Below are positions 1-7,852 of a DNA stretch of 31,532 nt, one piece after another. Location of the stretch: the IMG/VR virus record IMGVR_UViG_3300032753_000121, positions 1-31,532 of that record, one strand, 5' to 3'. The notes under the pieces were generated by a model. That model did not search any database. It was not told where the DNA came from and was given only the letters and a program-made list of their open reading frames with translations. Each line of letters opens with the position of its first letter. Position 1 is the first letter of the stretch. Origin of the DNA: a virus. The position numbers and the translations under genes are program-made.

Positions 1-247
1 CCTTTTGTGCATTGGCTACCAAGTTACCCGAACAGATAAATGATTTACCTGCGCCAGATTCCCCGGCAAATACAGTGACCTTGCCTAAGGGAACACCCTT
101 GTTAAAGTCACCGGAAATAAGATAGTTTAATGCGAAATTGTTTGTTGAGATCCAATCACTTGGATCATTAAAGCCAACGCTAATACCGTCAATGCTTTTT
201 GTAATGCTTTTGCGAAACTTTGATACGTCGAATGGTTTAGTTGCCAT
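1..247 (-). CDS. uvsX: UvsX-like RecA-family recombinase, N-terminal part (cut by window edge)
   Basis: ATP-dependent strand-exchange recombinase of T4-type phages, which works with gp32 in recombination-dependent replication and repair. The frame is open from an ATG at 247 to the left window edge (82 codons). About 60 residues in, it shows the Walker A box AGESGAGKS, preceded by GVPLGKVTVF, the usual RecA/UvsX arrangement at the start of the ATPase core. The segment before it (DWISTNNFALNYLISGDF) resembles the region leading into the core in marine T4-like UvsX. A Shine-Dalgarno AAAGGA precedes the ATG. It follows gp32 on the same strand, separated by an intrinsic terminator (268-299). Walker B and the DNA-binding loops lie outside the window, so the family call rests on the N-terminus and the gp32 neighbour. 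Confidence 0.88.
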   Translation of the reverse strand, partial: MATKPFDVSKFRKSITKSIDGISVGFNDPSDWISTNNFALNYLISGDFNKGVPLGKVTVFAGESGAGKSFICSGNLVANAQK

Positions 248-267
248 AATGGAAATCCTTTAAATTG

Positions 268-299
268 AAAAAGGGTAGAGATCTTATTGACCCCTACCC
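268..299 (-). terminator. Rho-independent terminator between gp32 and uvsX
   Basis: On the minus strand an 11-bp stem (GGGTAGGGGTC with GATCTCTACCC, including two G-U pairs in RNA) closes the loop AATAA and is followed directly by five U. It begins 8 nt after the gp32 stop codon. It should end or attenuate gp32 transcripts ahead of uvsX, partly uncoupling the two genes. Confidence 0.85.
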
Positions 300-307
300 A
301 CAAGAGC

Positions 308-1306
308 TTATTGCGTTTTTTGACGATTACGGATTTGTGCTAAAATATCTTCTGCTTTAACACTAGCAGCAGGTTTAGCCGCTTCTACTGGAGCAGTAGG
401 AGCTGGTACTTCATCTTCTTCATCACCAACAAACGGACTAGCTGTTACAGGAGCAGGTGCACTTGCTGGTGTAGCTGACGCATCTGCAGATTCTGCTTTA
501 GGAGCCGCATTAGGTGTTTCTAAACCATACGGCTTGTAGTAAGCACCCCATTTGTCACCATCATATGGCTGGCCATCAACTGATGCTTCAAACATTTCCT
601 TAATTACTTTAAGGTCTGCTTCAGTTGGTTGTTTTGGCAAGAAGTCTGACAAGTTAAACAAACCATGCTCATCAATTGCCGCTTGTTCCTCTGCTGTTAA
701 TGCAGATTCCTTGCGAGCCCACTTACTTGTTGAGTAGTCTGCATAGCCACCTTTACTTGTTTTGATGATTTGGAAATCCAAACCACGTTGCAAGTCTGTT
801 GGCAATTCTTCCATTTCTGGATCCATTAGAGCCGCTTTAATGATATTAAAGATTTGTGGACTAATAGTAAAGCGACGGATTGGGTTTGCTGGAGTCTTGT
901 CGTCTGACAATGCGTTTTCACGTACAAAGCCGTTGAATACATAACTCTTCTTCTTCCAATACTTACGACCCATTTCCTCTAGGGAAGGATCTTTAAACCA
1001 AGGACGAACCTCAGCAAGAATTGGACATGCTGCGCCGTACATTTCCATGCATGGAACTTGAATTACAACAGGCTTACTATCTGCTTGACCTTTAATGCCA
1101 GCAAATGGTAAACGAATCATTGCACGTTCTGCCCAAAAGAAACTATTTTTTGTATTACCGTCTGGTAGGAAGCGAACGCGAGCCGTTGAGCCCTCTGCGA
1201 TGTTCCAATGTGGATAGATAGCGTTGTCGCCACCTGATTGTTTGTTACCGCCTCTGTTACCTTCTGTTGCTTGTAACTTTGCGCGAATTTCTGCTAATGT
1301 TGCCAT
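308..1306 (-). CDS. 32: gp32 single-stranded DNA-binding protein
   Basis: Binds ssDNA cooperatively at the phage replication fork and in recombination. The 332-aa product has a basic N-terminus (MATLAEIRAKLQATEGNRGG), a central OB-fold region (about 28-260) with gp32-family signatures (ARVRFLPDG at 42-50, FFWAERAMIRLPFAG at 56-70, and MFEASVDGQPYDGDKWGAYY at 239-257), and an Ala/Pro-rich acidic C-terminal tail (GDEEDE at 294-299). That is the usual three-part layout: cooperativity, DNA binding and protein recruitment. T4 gp32 holds zinc with one His and three Cys; here only C86 and C94 remain in that region, so the zinc site is probably altered or lost. Shine-Dalgarno AAAGGA precedes the ATG. 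The leader of about 80 nt carries both a sigma70-type promoter and a late-type octamer. A terminator follows the gene. Confidence 0.95.
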   Translation of the reverse strand: MATLAEIRAKLQATEGNRGGNKQSGGDNAIYPHWNIAEGSTARVRFLPDGNTKNSFFWAERAMIRLPFAGIKGQADSKPVVIQVPCMEMYGAACPILAEVRPWFKDPSLEEMGRKYWKKKSYVFNGFVRENALSDDKTPANPIRRFTISPQIFNIIKAALMDPEMEELPTDLQRGLDFQIIKTSKGGYADYSTSKWARKESALTAEEQAAIDEHGLFNLSDFLPKQPTEADLKVIKEMFEASVDGQPYDGDKWGAYYKPYGLETPNAAPKAESADASATPASAPAPVTASPFVGDEEDEVPAPTAPVEAAKPAASVKAEDILAQIRNRQKTQ

Positions 1307-1356
1307 GATAATTTTCCTTTAAAAGATGGTCTTAAGTACTACATGCCTAGATATTT

Positions 1357-1373
1357 ACTAGCACCCTGCTAGT
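1357..1373 (-). promoter_or_regulatory. Hairpin in gp32 leader
   Basis: Perfect 7-bp stem ACTAGCA/TGCTAGT around a GGG loop (minus strand), about 51-67 nt upstream of the gp32 ATG. The distance resembles that of the autoregulatory structure in the T4 gene 32 leader, but sequence alone does not prove this role. Confidence 0.45.
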
Positions 1374-1400
1374 ATATAACAATGTTATTTATGAAGTCAA
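1371..1400 (-). promoter_or_regulatory. Sigma70-type (early) promoter of gp32
   Basis: Minus strand: TTGACT (1400-1395), 18-nt spacer, TATACT (1376-1371). Predicted start near 1364, giving a leader of about 58 nt. The spacer also contains a late-type octamer. Confidence 0.6.
1386..1393 (-). promoter_or_regulatory. Late-promoter-like octamer CATAAATA upstream of gp32
   Basis: Differs from the T4 late consensus TATAAATA only at the first base. It overlaps the spacer of the sigma70 promoter, so gp32 could be transcribed both early and late. RNA started here would include the hairpin at 1357-1373. Confidence 0.45.
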
Positions 1401-1413
1401 ACGTATTTTTAAA

Positions 1414-2874
1414 TTATTTTACCAAACCGGCTAAACTTCTAATAAAGTTTAACGGATCTGAATTTTCGTAAGTTATGTTTGAATTGTTTTGAGTAGCGGT
1501 CGGTGGTGCACCGTACTCATCGCCAACTGCTGCTTGCGGGCTAACCGGTTGTGCAAAATTAGTTTGAGCATCTCTGCCGTTATTATCACCAATTTGGATT
1601 TGCCCTAATAATTCTGGCATATTTTGGCTTAACCAAGTTTTGATTGCAACTGTAGCATCTGCGTCGGGACCTTGATCCTGAGCCATTCTTTCGATTGTGT
1701 CATTTAGGCCATCGTCGCCAATAATTGGTTCAATCTTAGACTTAGCATCAATTCCATCAATGCCGCACATGACAGGCGACTTTAGTAACTCTTGCAATGC
1801 TGTAACTTTATCGCTGTTGTCGGGACGTGCCCATGTAGATTCAGTAACGCCATCTGCCCATTCTTCTAATTCTGCACCTGCATCGCTGACAGATTCTTTT
1901 TGCTTTTTATGAGCACGATACACATATGGTAATGCATCAGTAAAGCGATCATCGTACACTTTTTTAACAAATCGTTCACGTAGTGCGTCTACATCAACAT
2001 CATCTGCAATAGCATTTTCTGGAGTGTATGTTTCAAAGTATTCACGGTAGCCACGTGCGCCGCGCATTTGACGCAGTTTTCTTTTCAATGAATCATAATG
2101 AGCTACTGCACTATGCGTCATTTCTGCTGTTTCTGCATCTTCAAATTGACGAGTTTTTGTACTACGAACAAAGTGTTGCATAGCAGACATTTCGTTTACA
2201 ATATCTAAAATATGGGTAGCACACTCATCAAACATGTTTCCGCCGTGTGCAACGTTTTGAGCTAGTGCTCTAGCTGCGTGTAAATTTTTAGTAGGACATA
2301 ACAAACGTTCGCCATTTGATTTTTCAATAAAGATTTCTCTAATTTTTCGTGATCGGTCGCCGTGCTTTTCATCACTTACTAGGCCATCGTGTTTGATCAA
2401 CAAACGACATTCGCCCATATCAGCATAACTGTTACGACTAGTGCCGTATAGTTTGCTTTCAGTAACTTGAACATCGTCTGCTGTGGCTACGTCATCTACT
2501 CGAGCTTGTTGTTTAACGTCTTGTAGGTTTAAATTGGATTTGTTGATATCACGTGTATCAAATGTTAATAGATTGCGTTTGGCAAATTGTCTTAGGTTGC
2601 GTAAAAATAGGTACCAATCTTGGCGTTGTTCGCGGTCCATCTCTCCGGAGATGTTTTGTCCAAAATATACTTTTAAACTTGTTTCGTCAATTAGACTGAT
2701 TGTTACTTTTCCAACCTCTGCACCGTCTTTATCGGTGTAAGTAAAGTTAAAAAAGCGAGCCTTAGATGGGTCTGTTTCAGCCTTGGCTTTTTCATCGCCC
2801 AGAGTTACGTTAGCAAAACGTGAGCGTATTTTATCAAATAGTGCAGTAGAGATGGATTCAATTTCTTTAGACAT
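1414..2874 (-). CDS. Conserved T4-like phage protein of unknown function (486 aa)
   Basis: I do not recognise a function. The likely start is the ATG at 2874 (MSKEIESISTALFDKIRSRF); an upstream TTG at 2901 would overlap the preceding gene. The N-terminal third is beta-rich (FFNFTYTDKDGAEVGKVTISLID, a motif pattern rather than a known domain). It is followed by helical, charged segments and an Asn/Gln-rich C-terminus ending LNFIRSLAGLVK. No signal peptide or membrane segment is seen. It sits 4 nt after the 2OG-oxygenase stop and upstream of gp32. Overall features (early MSxEIxxI start, length, position) resemble conserved hypothetical proteins of aquatic T4-like phages, from memory and not verified. 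No Shine-Dalgarno is clear; a late-type octamer lies 5 nt before the ATG. Confidence 0.75.
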   Translation of the reverse strand: MSKEIESISTALFDKIRSRFANVTLGDEKAKAETDPSKARFFNFTYTDKDGAEVGKVTISLIDETSLKVYFGQNISGEMDREQRQDWYLFLRNLRQFAKRNLLTFDTRDINKSNLNLQDVKQQARVDDVATADDVQVTESKLYGTSRNSYADMGECRLLIKHDGLVSDEKHGDRSRKIREIFIEKSNGERLLCPTKNLHAARALAQNVAHGGNMFDECATHILDIVNEMSAMQHFVRSTKTRQFEDAETAEMTHSAVAHYDSLKRKLRQMRGARGYREYFETYTPENAIADDVDVDALRERFVKKVYDDRFTDALPYVYRAHKKQKESVSDAGAELEEWADGVTESTWARPDNSDKVTALQELLKSPVMCGIDGIDAKSKIEPIIGDDGLNDTIERMAQDQGPDADATVAIKTWLSQNMPELLGQIQIGDNNGRDAQTNFAQPVSPQAAVGDEYGAPPTATQNNSNITYENSDPLNFIRSLAGLVK

Positions 2875-2878
2875 AATA

Positions 2879-3448
2879 CTATTTATTCTCGTACGTGCCA
2901 AACGTTGTATAGCTTGTAACTCGAAACGTATCTGCTGGCACTTTGTTTAACATTCCGTGCCAGTTTAAGGGTTGGCTTCCGTCTTCGTTCAACATGTTTA
3001 ACATCAAATAGCCAGTATTTGGTACAAATTCAAGTTGAGTAATAGGATCATTAGCGTTCTTAGATTTATAAAATTGTGTTGCATACTGTTTACCGGGCGC
3101 TACCCAAAATATCTGCATTGTTGCAGGTAAATGCCCGTCGGTATGTAAATTGACATCAAAACCGGGTTCGTCATACCACCATACAGTACTTGAATAACGA
3201 TTATTGAATGTTACATTGCACACCGATTCTATTGCTTCAAGATTCTGCCATATATATTCTGCTACTTGTTGTAATACAGGCTGTTGGTCAGAATGAATTT
3301 GTCGTCTACTCCATGCTTCTTGTAGGTAGCCGCGATTCCAGGGCATAGTTGGCCAGTCGATACTTAATACCTCTTTGGCCAGATCCTCAGGAAATGCATC
3401 GGTAATTTGAAATAGTCTATTGGAAAGATCGATTGGAGTTATATTCAT
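2879..3448 (-). CDS. 2OG-Fe(II) oxygenase superfamily protein
   Basis: A small double-stranded beta-helix dioxygenase candidate, which would use Fe(II), O2 and 2-oxoglutarate to hydroxylate a protein or nucleic-acid substrate. Visible motif set in 189 aa: HxD at H102-D104 (VNLHTDGH), distal His H164 (NWHGM), and a following Arg R176 (TFRVTSY) that fits the 2-oxoglutarate carboxylate ligand. Spacing (62 residues from HxD to the distal His, 12 more to Arg) suits the prolyl-4-hydroxylase-like group. The YATQFYKSK segment (122-130) fits the strand before the helix insert. It lies 1 nt downstream of gp17, suggesting co-transcription with packaging genes. The substrate cannot be deduced. Motif evidence is strong for the fold and moderate for activity. 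Confidence 0.75.
   Translation of the reverse strand: MNITPIDLSNRLFQITDAFPEDLAKEVLSIDWPTMPWNRGYLQEAWSRRQIHSDQQPVLQQVAEYIWQNLEAIESVCNVTFNNRYSSTVWWYDEPGFDVNLHTDGHLPATMQIFWVAPGKQYATQFYKSKNANDPITQLEFVPNTGYLMLNMLNEDGSQPLNWHGMLNKVPADTFRVTSYTTFGTYENK
2880..2887 (-). promoter_or_regulatory. Late-promoter-like octamer AATAAATA, 5 nt before ATG 2874
   Basis: In T4 late promoters transcription starts about 6 nt after the octamer, so the start would fall at or next to the A of the ATG, giving a leaderless mRNA. The octamer overlaps the stop codon of the upstream gene, so chance cannot be excluded. Confidence 0.4.
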
Positions 3449-3449
3449 A

Positions 3450-5009
3450 TTAGAACATTATAAAAGGCATGGGCTCAATAAATTCATTTGCATCTTTAAT
3501 TTCTGCGTCAAGGTCGGAATCAAATTCCTGCAACAATACCATCATACGTATTGCCAATAGTGCGCTCATAACCAAGTCATCGTGCTCGCCAATTTTTGCT
3601 GCAAAACTTGTTCCTGATGCTACAAAGTTTTTTAATTCACTAATTAATGCTTTACTAGCAACATGCAATCGTTTGGTTTCAACCAAGCTCTTAAATTTAC
3701 TACAAGCACTTAGTTTACTCTTATTAGTAGTTGTAAATCCTTTGCGATATCTATGACCGGCAGCGCCGCGCTTAGGTTCACTTAGGAATACTCCTGCTAT
3801 GTTCTCTTCACCAATTTCGGCAATTACAACCAATGCGGCTTCGCCTAAGGTATTGTTCTCGATTGAGTAATATACATTTGTGCTTCCGGCTGTGTCTGCC
3901 AAGTAGGTACAAATTTCTTGTAGTATGCGGCACTGACGTTGCACCGGAGTCTTGTTATCACACCACTCAGCTACTTGTTTAAGTCCAGGTAGTTCAAATA
4001 CTTGTATAGCAGCAGGATCGCTACCTGTACCTAAACTAGGATCTAATGCTACTACATAAGTCTTGTCACGTTCCGGACGTTTGTACCAACGTACTTGTCC
4101 TTGTTTTTCTATAGGCTCTAGTCCTGCCATCTCAACTAATAGTAGTGGATTAATCAGAGTTTCATCAAAGATAATAAATTCGCATTCCATCTCACGGCGG
4201 AATCGTTCTTCGCCTAATTGTGATAACATCTGGTCAGCCCATTTCTGATCTCGATCCGGATGTTCCTGCCACTGACTACGAAATGCTTTAAATCCGTTGA
4301 CACCAAGATCTGTTTTGTTACCCTGAGCATCAAAACATTTATTGGCCTGGCGCCAAATTTGTGCAAACTGATCTTCGTCTGAGTTTGGTGTTGATGTAAT
4401 AATACACTTACCACCAGTTGCTAATGTAGGAGTAATAGCAGTCCAGAATTCACTTGCAATAGTTGGGCGAACGAACGCAAACTCGTCACAGTATAATAGT
4501 GATATACTCATACCACGACCTGTGTTTTCTGTTGTTGTTTGACTTACAATACGTGAACCGTTTTCAAAGTCCAAGCTACCTTTGTTGTAACTTGTTACCC
4601 CTGCACGGATAAAGTCCGGGCAGTTCTCGTATGCGTATCTGACACGTTGCATGATCTCCTGTGCGCCCAGGTACTTGTGTGCCGCTACTAGAATTGTTGA
4701 ATCTGGAACAAACATAGCGTACCATAACAAGTAGCCCGCGGCGGTAGTTGATTTGCCGGTTTGGCGTGGCATCAAACTTATGCTATAACGATTATGATGG
4801 TAAGCATCGATCAGGCGTTCTTGGTATTCAAACGGATGGTATTGTATAGCACCTTTAGTTGGGTGCTGAATAAAGAAATAGTTATCCATGAAGTATTGCG
4901 GGCCCGTGGCAGGATCAGCACAGCGAGCCAACTCCTGTATCTGATGCTCAGTATAGGACATCTTCTTATACGGAGTTTTGATAATTGCGGTTTCTAAGTC
5001 TTTACTCAT
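3450..5009 (-). CDS. 17: gp17 large terminase subunit (ATPase-nuclease)
   Basis: DNA-packaging motor and headful nuclease. Counting from ATG 5009 (519 aa), the ATPase domain has Walker A PRQTGKS (81-87), Walker B LLYCDEF (171-177, catalytic E176) and coupling motif TSTP (205-208). The RNase-H-like nuclease has ALDPSLGTGSDPA (D323), YSIENNTLGE (E384) and HDDLVMSALLA (D477/D478), the three acidic metal ligands expected. It is somewhat shorter than T4 gp17 (610 aa), mostly at the N- and C-termini. ATG 5009 is preferred over an in-frame GTG at 5042, since MSKDLETAI is a natural beginning; the Shine-Dalgarno is weak. Unlike in T4, it is separated from gp16 by about 3.5 kb. It is followed after 1 nt by the 2OG oxygenase. 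Confidence 0.96.
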   Translation of the reverse strand: MSKDLETAIIKTPYKKMSYTEHQIQELARCADPATGPQYFMDNYFFIQHPTKGAIQYHPFEYQERLIDAYHHNRYSISLMPRQTGKSTTAAGYLLWYAMFVPDSTILVAAHKYLGAQEIMQRVRYAYENCPDFIRAGVTSYNKGSLDFENGSRIVSQTTTENTGRGMSISLLYCDEFAFVRPTIASEFWTAITPTLATGGKCIITSTPNSDEDQFAQIWRQANKCFDAQGNKTDLGVNGFKAFRSQWQEHPDRDQKWADQMLSQLGEERFRREMECEFIIFDETLINPLLLVEMAGLEPIEKQGQVRWYKRPERDKTYVVALDPSLGTGSDPAAIQVFELPGLKQVAEWCDNKTPVQRQCRILQEICTYLADTAGSTNVYYSIENNTLGEAALVVIAEIGEENIAGVFLSEPKRGAAGHRYRKGFTTTNKSKLSACSKFKSLVETKRLHVASKALISELKNFVASGTSFAAKIGEHDDLVMSALLAIRMMVLLQEFDSDLDAEIKDANEFIEPMPFIMF

Positions 5010-5046
5010 TATGATCTTTATGTTATACTTGTGTAATATCACAATG

Positions 5047-5054
5047 TATAAGTA
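5047..5054 (+). promoter_or_regulatory. Possible late-type promoter TATAAGTA ahead of the HNH gene
   Basis: One mismatch to TATAAATA, 33 nt before the ATG, in the divergent gap between gp17 and the HNH gene. No convincing sigma70 boxes were found on either strand of this gap. Confidence 0.25.
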
Positions 5055-5087
5055 TATTTAACATCAATTTACAAATGGTTTATCGAA

Positions 5088-5618
5088 ATGTCGGACACTT
5101 TATTACTCAATTCAAACTACGAGCCAATTAGCGTATTACCGCTAAGTGTTATTGGCTGGCAACACGCTATCAAGCTAATGTATCTGGGACGGGTTCATGT
5201 TATTGAAACATACCCCGATTGGATCATTCATAGCGAACGATTAGCAATAAATGTCCCGAGTGTATGCGTAACCAAAGACTACTTCCACTATAAGAAACAC
5301 GTTAAGTTTAGTCGTTATAACCTGTATATGCGTGACCTGTTTAAGTGTCAGTACTGTGATGATGTATTTGATTACGACGAATTAACTATTGACCACGTAG
5401 TTCCACGTATGCTTGGTGGTAAGACCAATTGGGAAAACTGTACAACTAGTTGTAAAAGTTGTAATAGTGCCAAGGGTCATAAGACCAACATTCGCCCCAG
5501 AGTTATGCCGTATAAGCCAGACTATTACAGTCTAGTAAATCAGTGGAAAAAAACGGACTTTAGTGTAAAACAAAGTTCTTGGAATCAGTACTTGGGATTA
5601 GATAAGAGAGTTGCTTAG
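5088..5618 (+). CDS. HNH endonuclease family protein
   Basis: A 176-aa protein with an N-terminal region (LLLNSNYEPISVLPLSVIGW) typical of the McrA-like HNH proteins common in bacteria and aquatic phages, then a C-terminal HNH domain. Visible elements: zinc-binding CQYC (87-90), the HNH core with IDHVVPR (D102-H103), NWENC (114-118), and the second zinc pair CKSCNSAKG (122-130). Catalytic His and Asn are present, so nuclease activity is plausible. It is encoded alone on the plus strand between gp17 and the 125-aa gene, and its stop overlaps the convergent gene by 4 nt. It could be a packaging-associated nuclease, a homing enzyme or a host-DNA nicking enzyme; the sequence does not decide. Confidence 0.85.
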   Translation: MSDTLLLNSNYEPISVLPLSVIGWQHAIKLMYLGRVHVIETYPDWIIHSERLAINVPSVCVTKDYFHYKKHVKFSRYNLYMRDLFKCQYCDDVFDYDELTIDHVVPRMLGGKTNWENCTTSCKSCNSAKGHKTNIRPRVMPYKPDYYSLVNQWKKTDFSVKQSSWNQYLGLDKRVA

Positions 5619-5992
5619 GTACCGGGGTCTTGTTTAGGCAAGGCTTCGGGATGACGTTTAAAGTATTCTTGAATTTTACTTTCAATACTGCCATTTAAGT
5701 ATGGCTTGGTAAAGTTAATTATGAACCACAAGTCCGATCCAGGTGTAGCATGATACTTGTGTATTAGTGCATTGCGATCTTCTGCAGTTTTACTAATGTT
5801 ACTACCAACCGGGCTTATGATGCCATCTTCGGCTGCCATTGGTGTTGTTGGGACACCGCCTACACTAGCTTCTGAAACTAACCCAGCTAACTTTTTAATT
5901 TGATATAAATCTTGTGCATCCATAACAGCATCGGCATCACCAGTTTCGCCTTGGAGTACAAAGTTTTCGCTGGTGATTCGATATTGTTTCAT
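5615..5992 (-). CDS. Unknown protein (125 aa) with IKKLAGL motif
   Basis: No function recognised. The N-terminus (MKQYRITSENFVLQ) looks beta-rich, followed by a helix with QIKKLAGLVSE (31-41). A Gly/Pro-rich middle is followed by a C-terminal part, FIINFTKPYLNGSIESKIQ, that looks folded. The LAGL motif recurs as LAKLAGL in the adjacent 618-aa protein. The start codon overlaps the upstream stop by 1 nt (TAATG), so the two genes are probably translationally coupled. The 3' end overlaps the convergent HNH gene by 4 nt. Confidence 0.7.
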   Translation of the reverse strand: MKQYRITSENFVLQGETGDADAVMDAQDLYQIKKLAGLVSEASVGGVPTTPMAAEDGIISPVGSNISKTAEDRNALIHKYHATPGSDLWFIINFTKPYLNGSIESKIQEYFKRHPEALPKQDPGT

Positions 5993-7848
5993 TAATTAAC
6001 TTTTTTAATACTTTCGTATTCTGCAGATAATCTAGCTTCTAGTGTTGTTGCTTTACTAGTTGCTGGTCTAGCTAATGCGTTGTCGCCGTTCTTGAATGTA
6101 GGACGATCGGGGTGCATGGCTTTTTCACCATTGTCTGCCTCGCCTGGGTTCATAGTACTAGCCTTCATTGAAAGATATTTTTCTTTTGGGCTATTAGCAT
6201 GTTCTTCTGGCTCTGCATCAACAGTTACATCAGCTTCTTGCACTTCAATTTCTCTACCGCCAAGTTCAAAATGATCTTTATGCTGTGCTTTAGCTTGAGC
6301 TAACTTACCGCTGAAAGCATTGCCTTCATTTGGCTCTTCATCTAATGTACTTGTATCTGTATAGCCTTTGCCGCCTAATTCAAAGTTACCGCCTTTTGGT
6401 GTAGATTTTAATTTACCAGTAAACGCATTACCTTCGTCGGCAACTTTTAAGCCAGCTAGTTTAGCTAACTCGTTTAATTCGCCTTCTAACGGATCTGTCT
6501 CTTCTTCATAGTAGTCACGGCCTTTGCCTTTTAGTAAATCGGCTTTGCCTGGAATTTGTGAAGCTGGTAAACTTGATCCCACTGGATGCGGATTAACAGG
6601 TGCTGGCTGTTGTGCAGCAGCTTCCATAGCAGCTTCATCGGCCATTTGCTTTTTACTGTGTGAGTGAATAGATAAGAAATCTTTTAACTTGTCACTGCAA
6701 TGTCCAGTTGATTTATAATGATTAATGTCTTGTTGTAGTTCGGACATTAGTTCGTCCATACTATGCCCTGTTTCTTCTTCCATCTTGCGGAAGTTCATTT
6801 CTATTAAGAAACGACTTTCCATGCGAGCCATACTTTCATCCATGCTATGTACTGTTCCTTTTTTACCTTTAGGAGTAATACCTGTTACACGACCAAATGG
6901 GTCAGCTAAAGTACTTGCACCCGGTGCCGTAACCTTAGAAGGACGACCGCGGCCTTTTTTAGGTGCATTGGGATCAACACGTGGATTAACTGTACTTGCT
7001 TTGCGTGGACGGCCTTTGCCACCTACAGCTTTAGGACCAGTACGGTCATCATCTTTTTCTAAATCGTCTGATGGATATCCAGGATAGTCAGTTTTAGTAT
7101 GACGAGTAACACCCTTCATTGGTTGTGTTACTTCGCCTTCTTGAAACGCTTCTTGCGGATCTTCCTGCATACCCTTCATGTGCTCTTGACCAGGGGTCTT
7201 GGCCCAACGAGCTAACTTGCGCTTGATTTGTTCATCGGACATGCCGTGACTACGACAGATCTGAATAAATGCTTCTTTGGACTTGGCATCATGGCGTTTG
7301 CTTTGTTCTGGACTTAGAGCTTCTTCCATACTGCATTCTGTACAAGCTTCGCGACTTTCTTCTTTCTTGCCGTGCTTCTTGTTGTAGATTGACCATGCTG
7401 TTGCAAAAGCCTTGGCAGGTTCGCCAGGATATTCTTTCTTCAACTTCATTACCATGTCTTCCATGCCTGGAGGAGCTGTTTCAACAACGCCACCTTGGGC
7501 GCCCATGCCACCATCAAATGTTTCTTCCAACTTACCTTGCTTGGCTAATTTAGCACGAACTGCGCCAGCAACACGCTTGCCAGCTTCAGCTGAACCATAG
7601 TGTTCACCGGCAGACTTTGCAATCTTAGCAAATGTCTTACCCGGCTTGCCTTCGTCTTTACCTTCGGCAAATTGACGAGCTAGTTTGGCTTCTGTTGCAC
7701 TAACGCCTTCAGTAATGGAACCCTGAGCTTCAACGCTTTCACGTATCTCTTTAATAAGAGATTGATGCTTCTCTTCTGGGGTTGGCTTTAATGCATCTAG
7801 TTTTCCTAAGATGCTATAGATATTGTCGTGTGGATGATTCTTGCTCAT
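5992..7848 (-). CDS. Large low-complexity charged protein with two AT-hook-like motifs
   Basis: No enzyme domain is visible in 618 aa. The N-terminal part has helical, charged segments (KHQSLIKEIRESVEAQGSI at 27-45; KTFAKIAKSAGEHYGS at 71-86; VMKLKKEYPGEPAKAFATAW at 133-152). Two AT-hook-like motifs follow: KGRPRK (278-283) and RGRPSK (300-305). A long disordered region then carries a duplicated unit, EGNAFTGKL...FELGG (472-493) and EGNAFSGKL...FELGG (508-531). LAKLAGL (461-467) matches a motif in the next gene. AT-hooks usually grip the minor groove of A/T-rich DNA, so DNA or packaging association is possible but inferred. Good Shine-Dalgarno (AAAGG). Similar low-complexity proteins are, to my memory, common in aquatic T4-like phages. 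Confidence 0.75.
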   Translation of the reverse strand: MSKNHPHDNIYSILGKLDALKPTPEEKHQSLIKEIRESVEAQGSITEGVSATEAKLARQFAEGKDEGKPGKTFAKIAKSAGEHYGSAEAGKRVAGAVRAKLAKQGKLEETFDGGMGAQGGVVETAPPGMEDMVMKLKKEYPGEPAKAFATAWSIYNKKHGKKEESREACTECSMEEALSPEQSKRHDAKSKEAFIQICRSHGMSDEQIKRKLARWAKTPGQEHMKGMQEDPQEAFQEGEVTQPMKGVTRHTKTDYPGYPSDDLEKDDDRTGPKAVGGKGRPRKASTVNPRVDPNAPKKGRGRPSKVTAPGASTLADPFGRVTGITPKGKKGTVHSMDESMARMESRFLIEMNFRKMEEETGHSMDELMSELQQDINHYKSTGHCSDKLKDFLSIHSHSKKQMADEAAMEAAAQQPAPVNPHPVGSSLPASQIPGKADLLKGKGRDYYEEETDPLEGELNELAKLAGLKVADEGNAFTGKLKSTPKGGNFELGGKGYTDTSTLDEEPNEGNAFSGKLAQAKAQHKDHFELGGREIEVQEADVTVDAEPEEHANSPKEKYLSMKASTMNPGEADNGEKAMHPDRPTFKNGDNALARPATSKATTLEARLSAEYESIKKVN

Positions 7849-7852
7849 TGTA

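Noticed and set aside
2875-2901. TTG start for the 486-aa gene
   Set aside because: It lies inside the upstream oxygenase gene; the ATG at 2874 is 4 nt after that stop.
3430-3460. TATAAT-like box before the oxygenase ATG (3448)
   Set aside because: It lies in gp17 coding sequence and has no acceptable -35 at 16-18 nt.
4214-4414. Internal frame of 66 codons within gp17
   Set aside because: It is fully inside the conserved terminase frame, with no promoter or SD and no plausible folded protein.
5010-5042. GTG start extending gp17 by 11 residues
   Set aside because: The extension has no SD and ATG 5009 gives a natural MSKDLE start.
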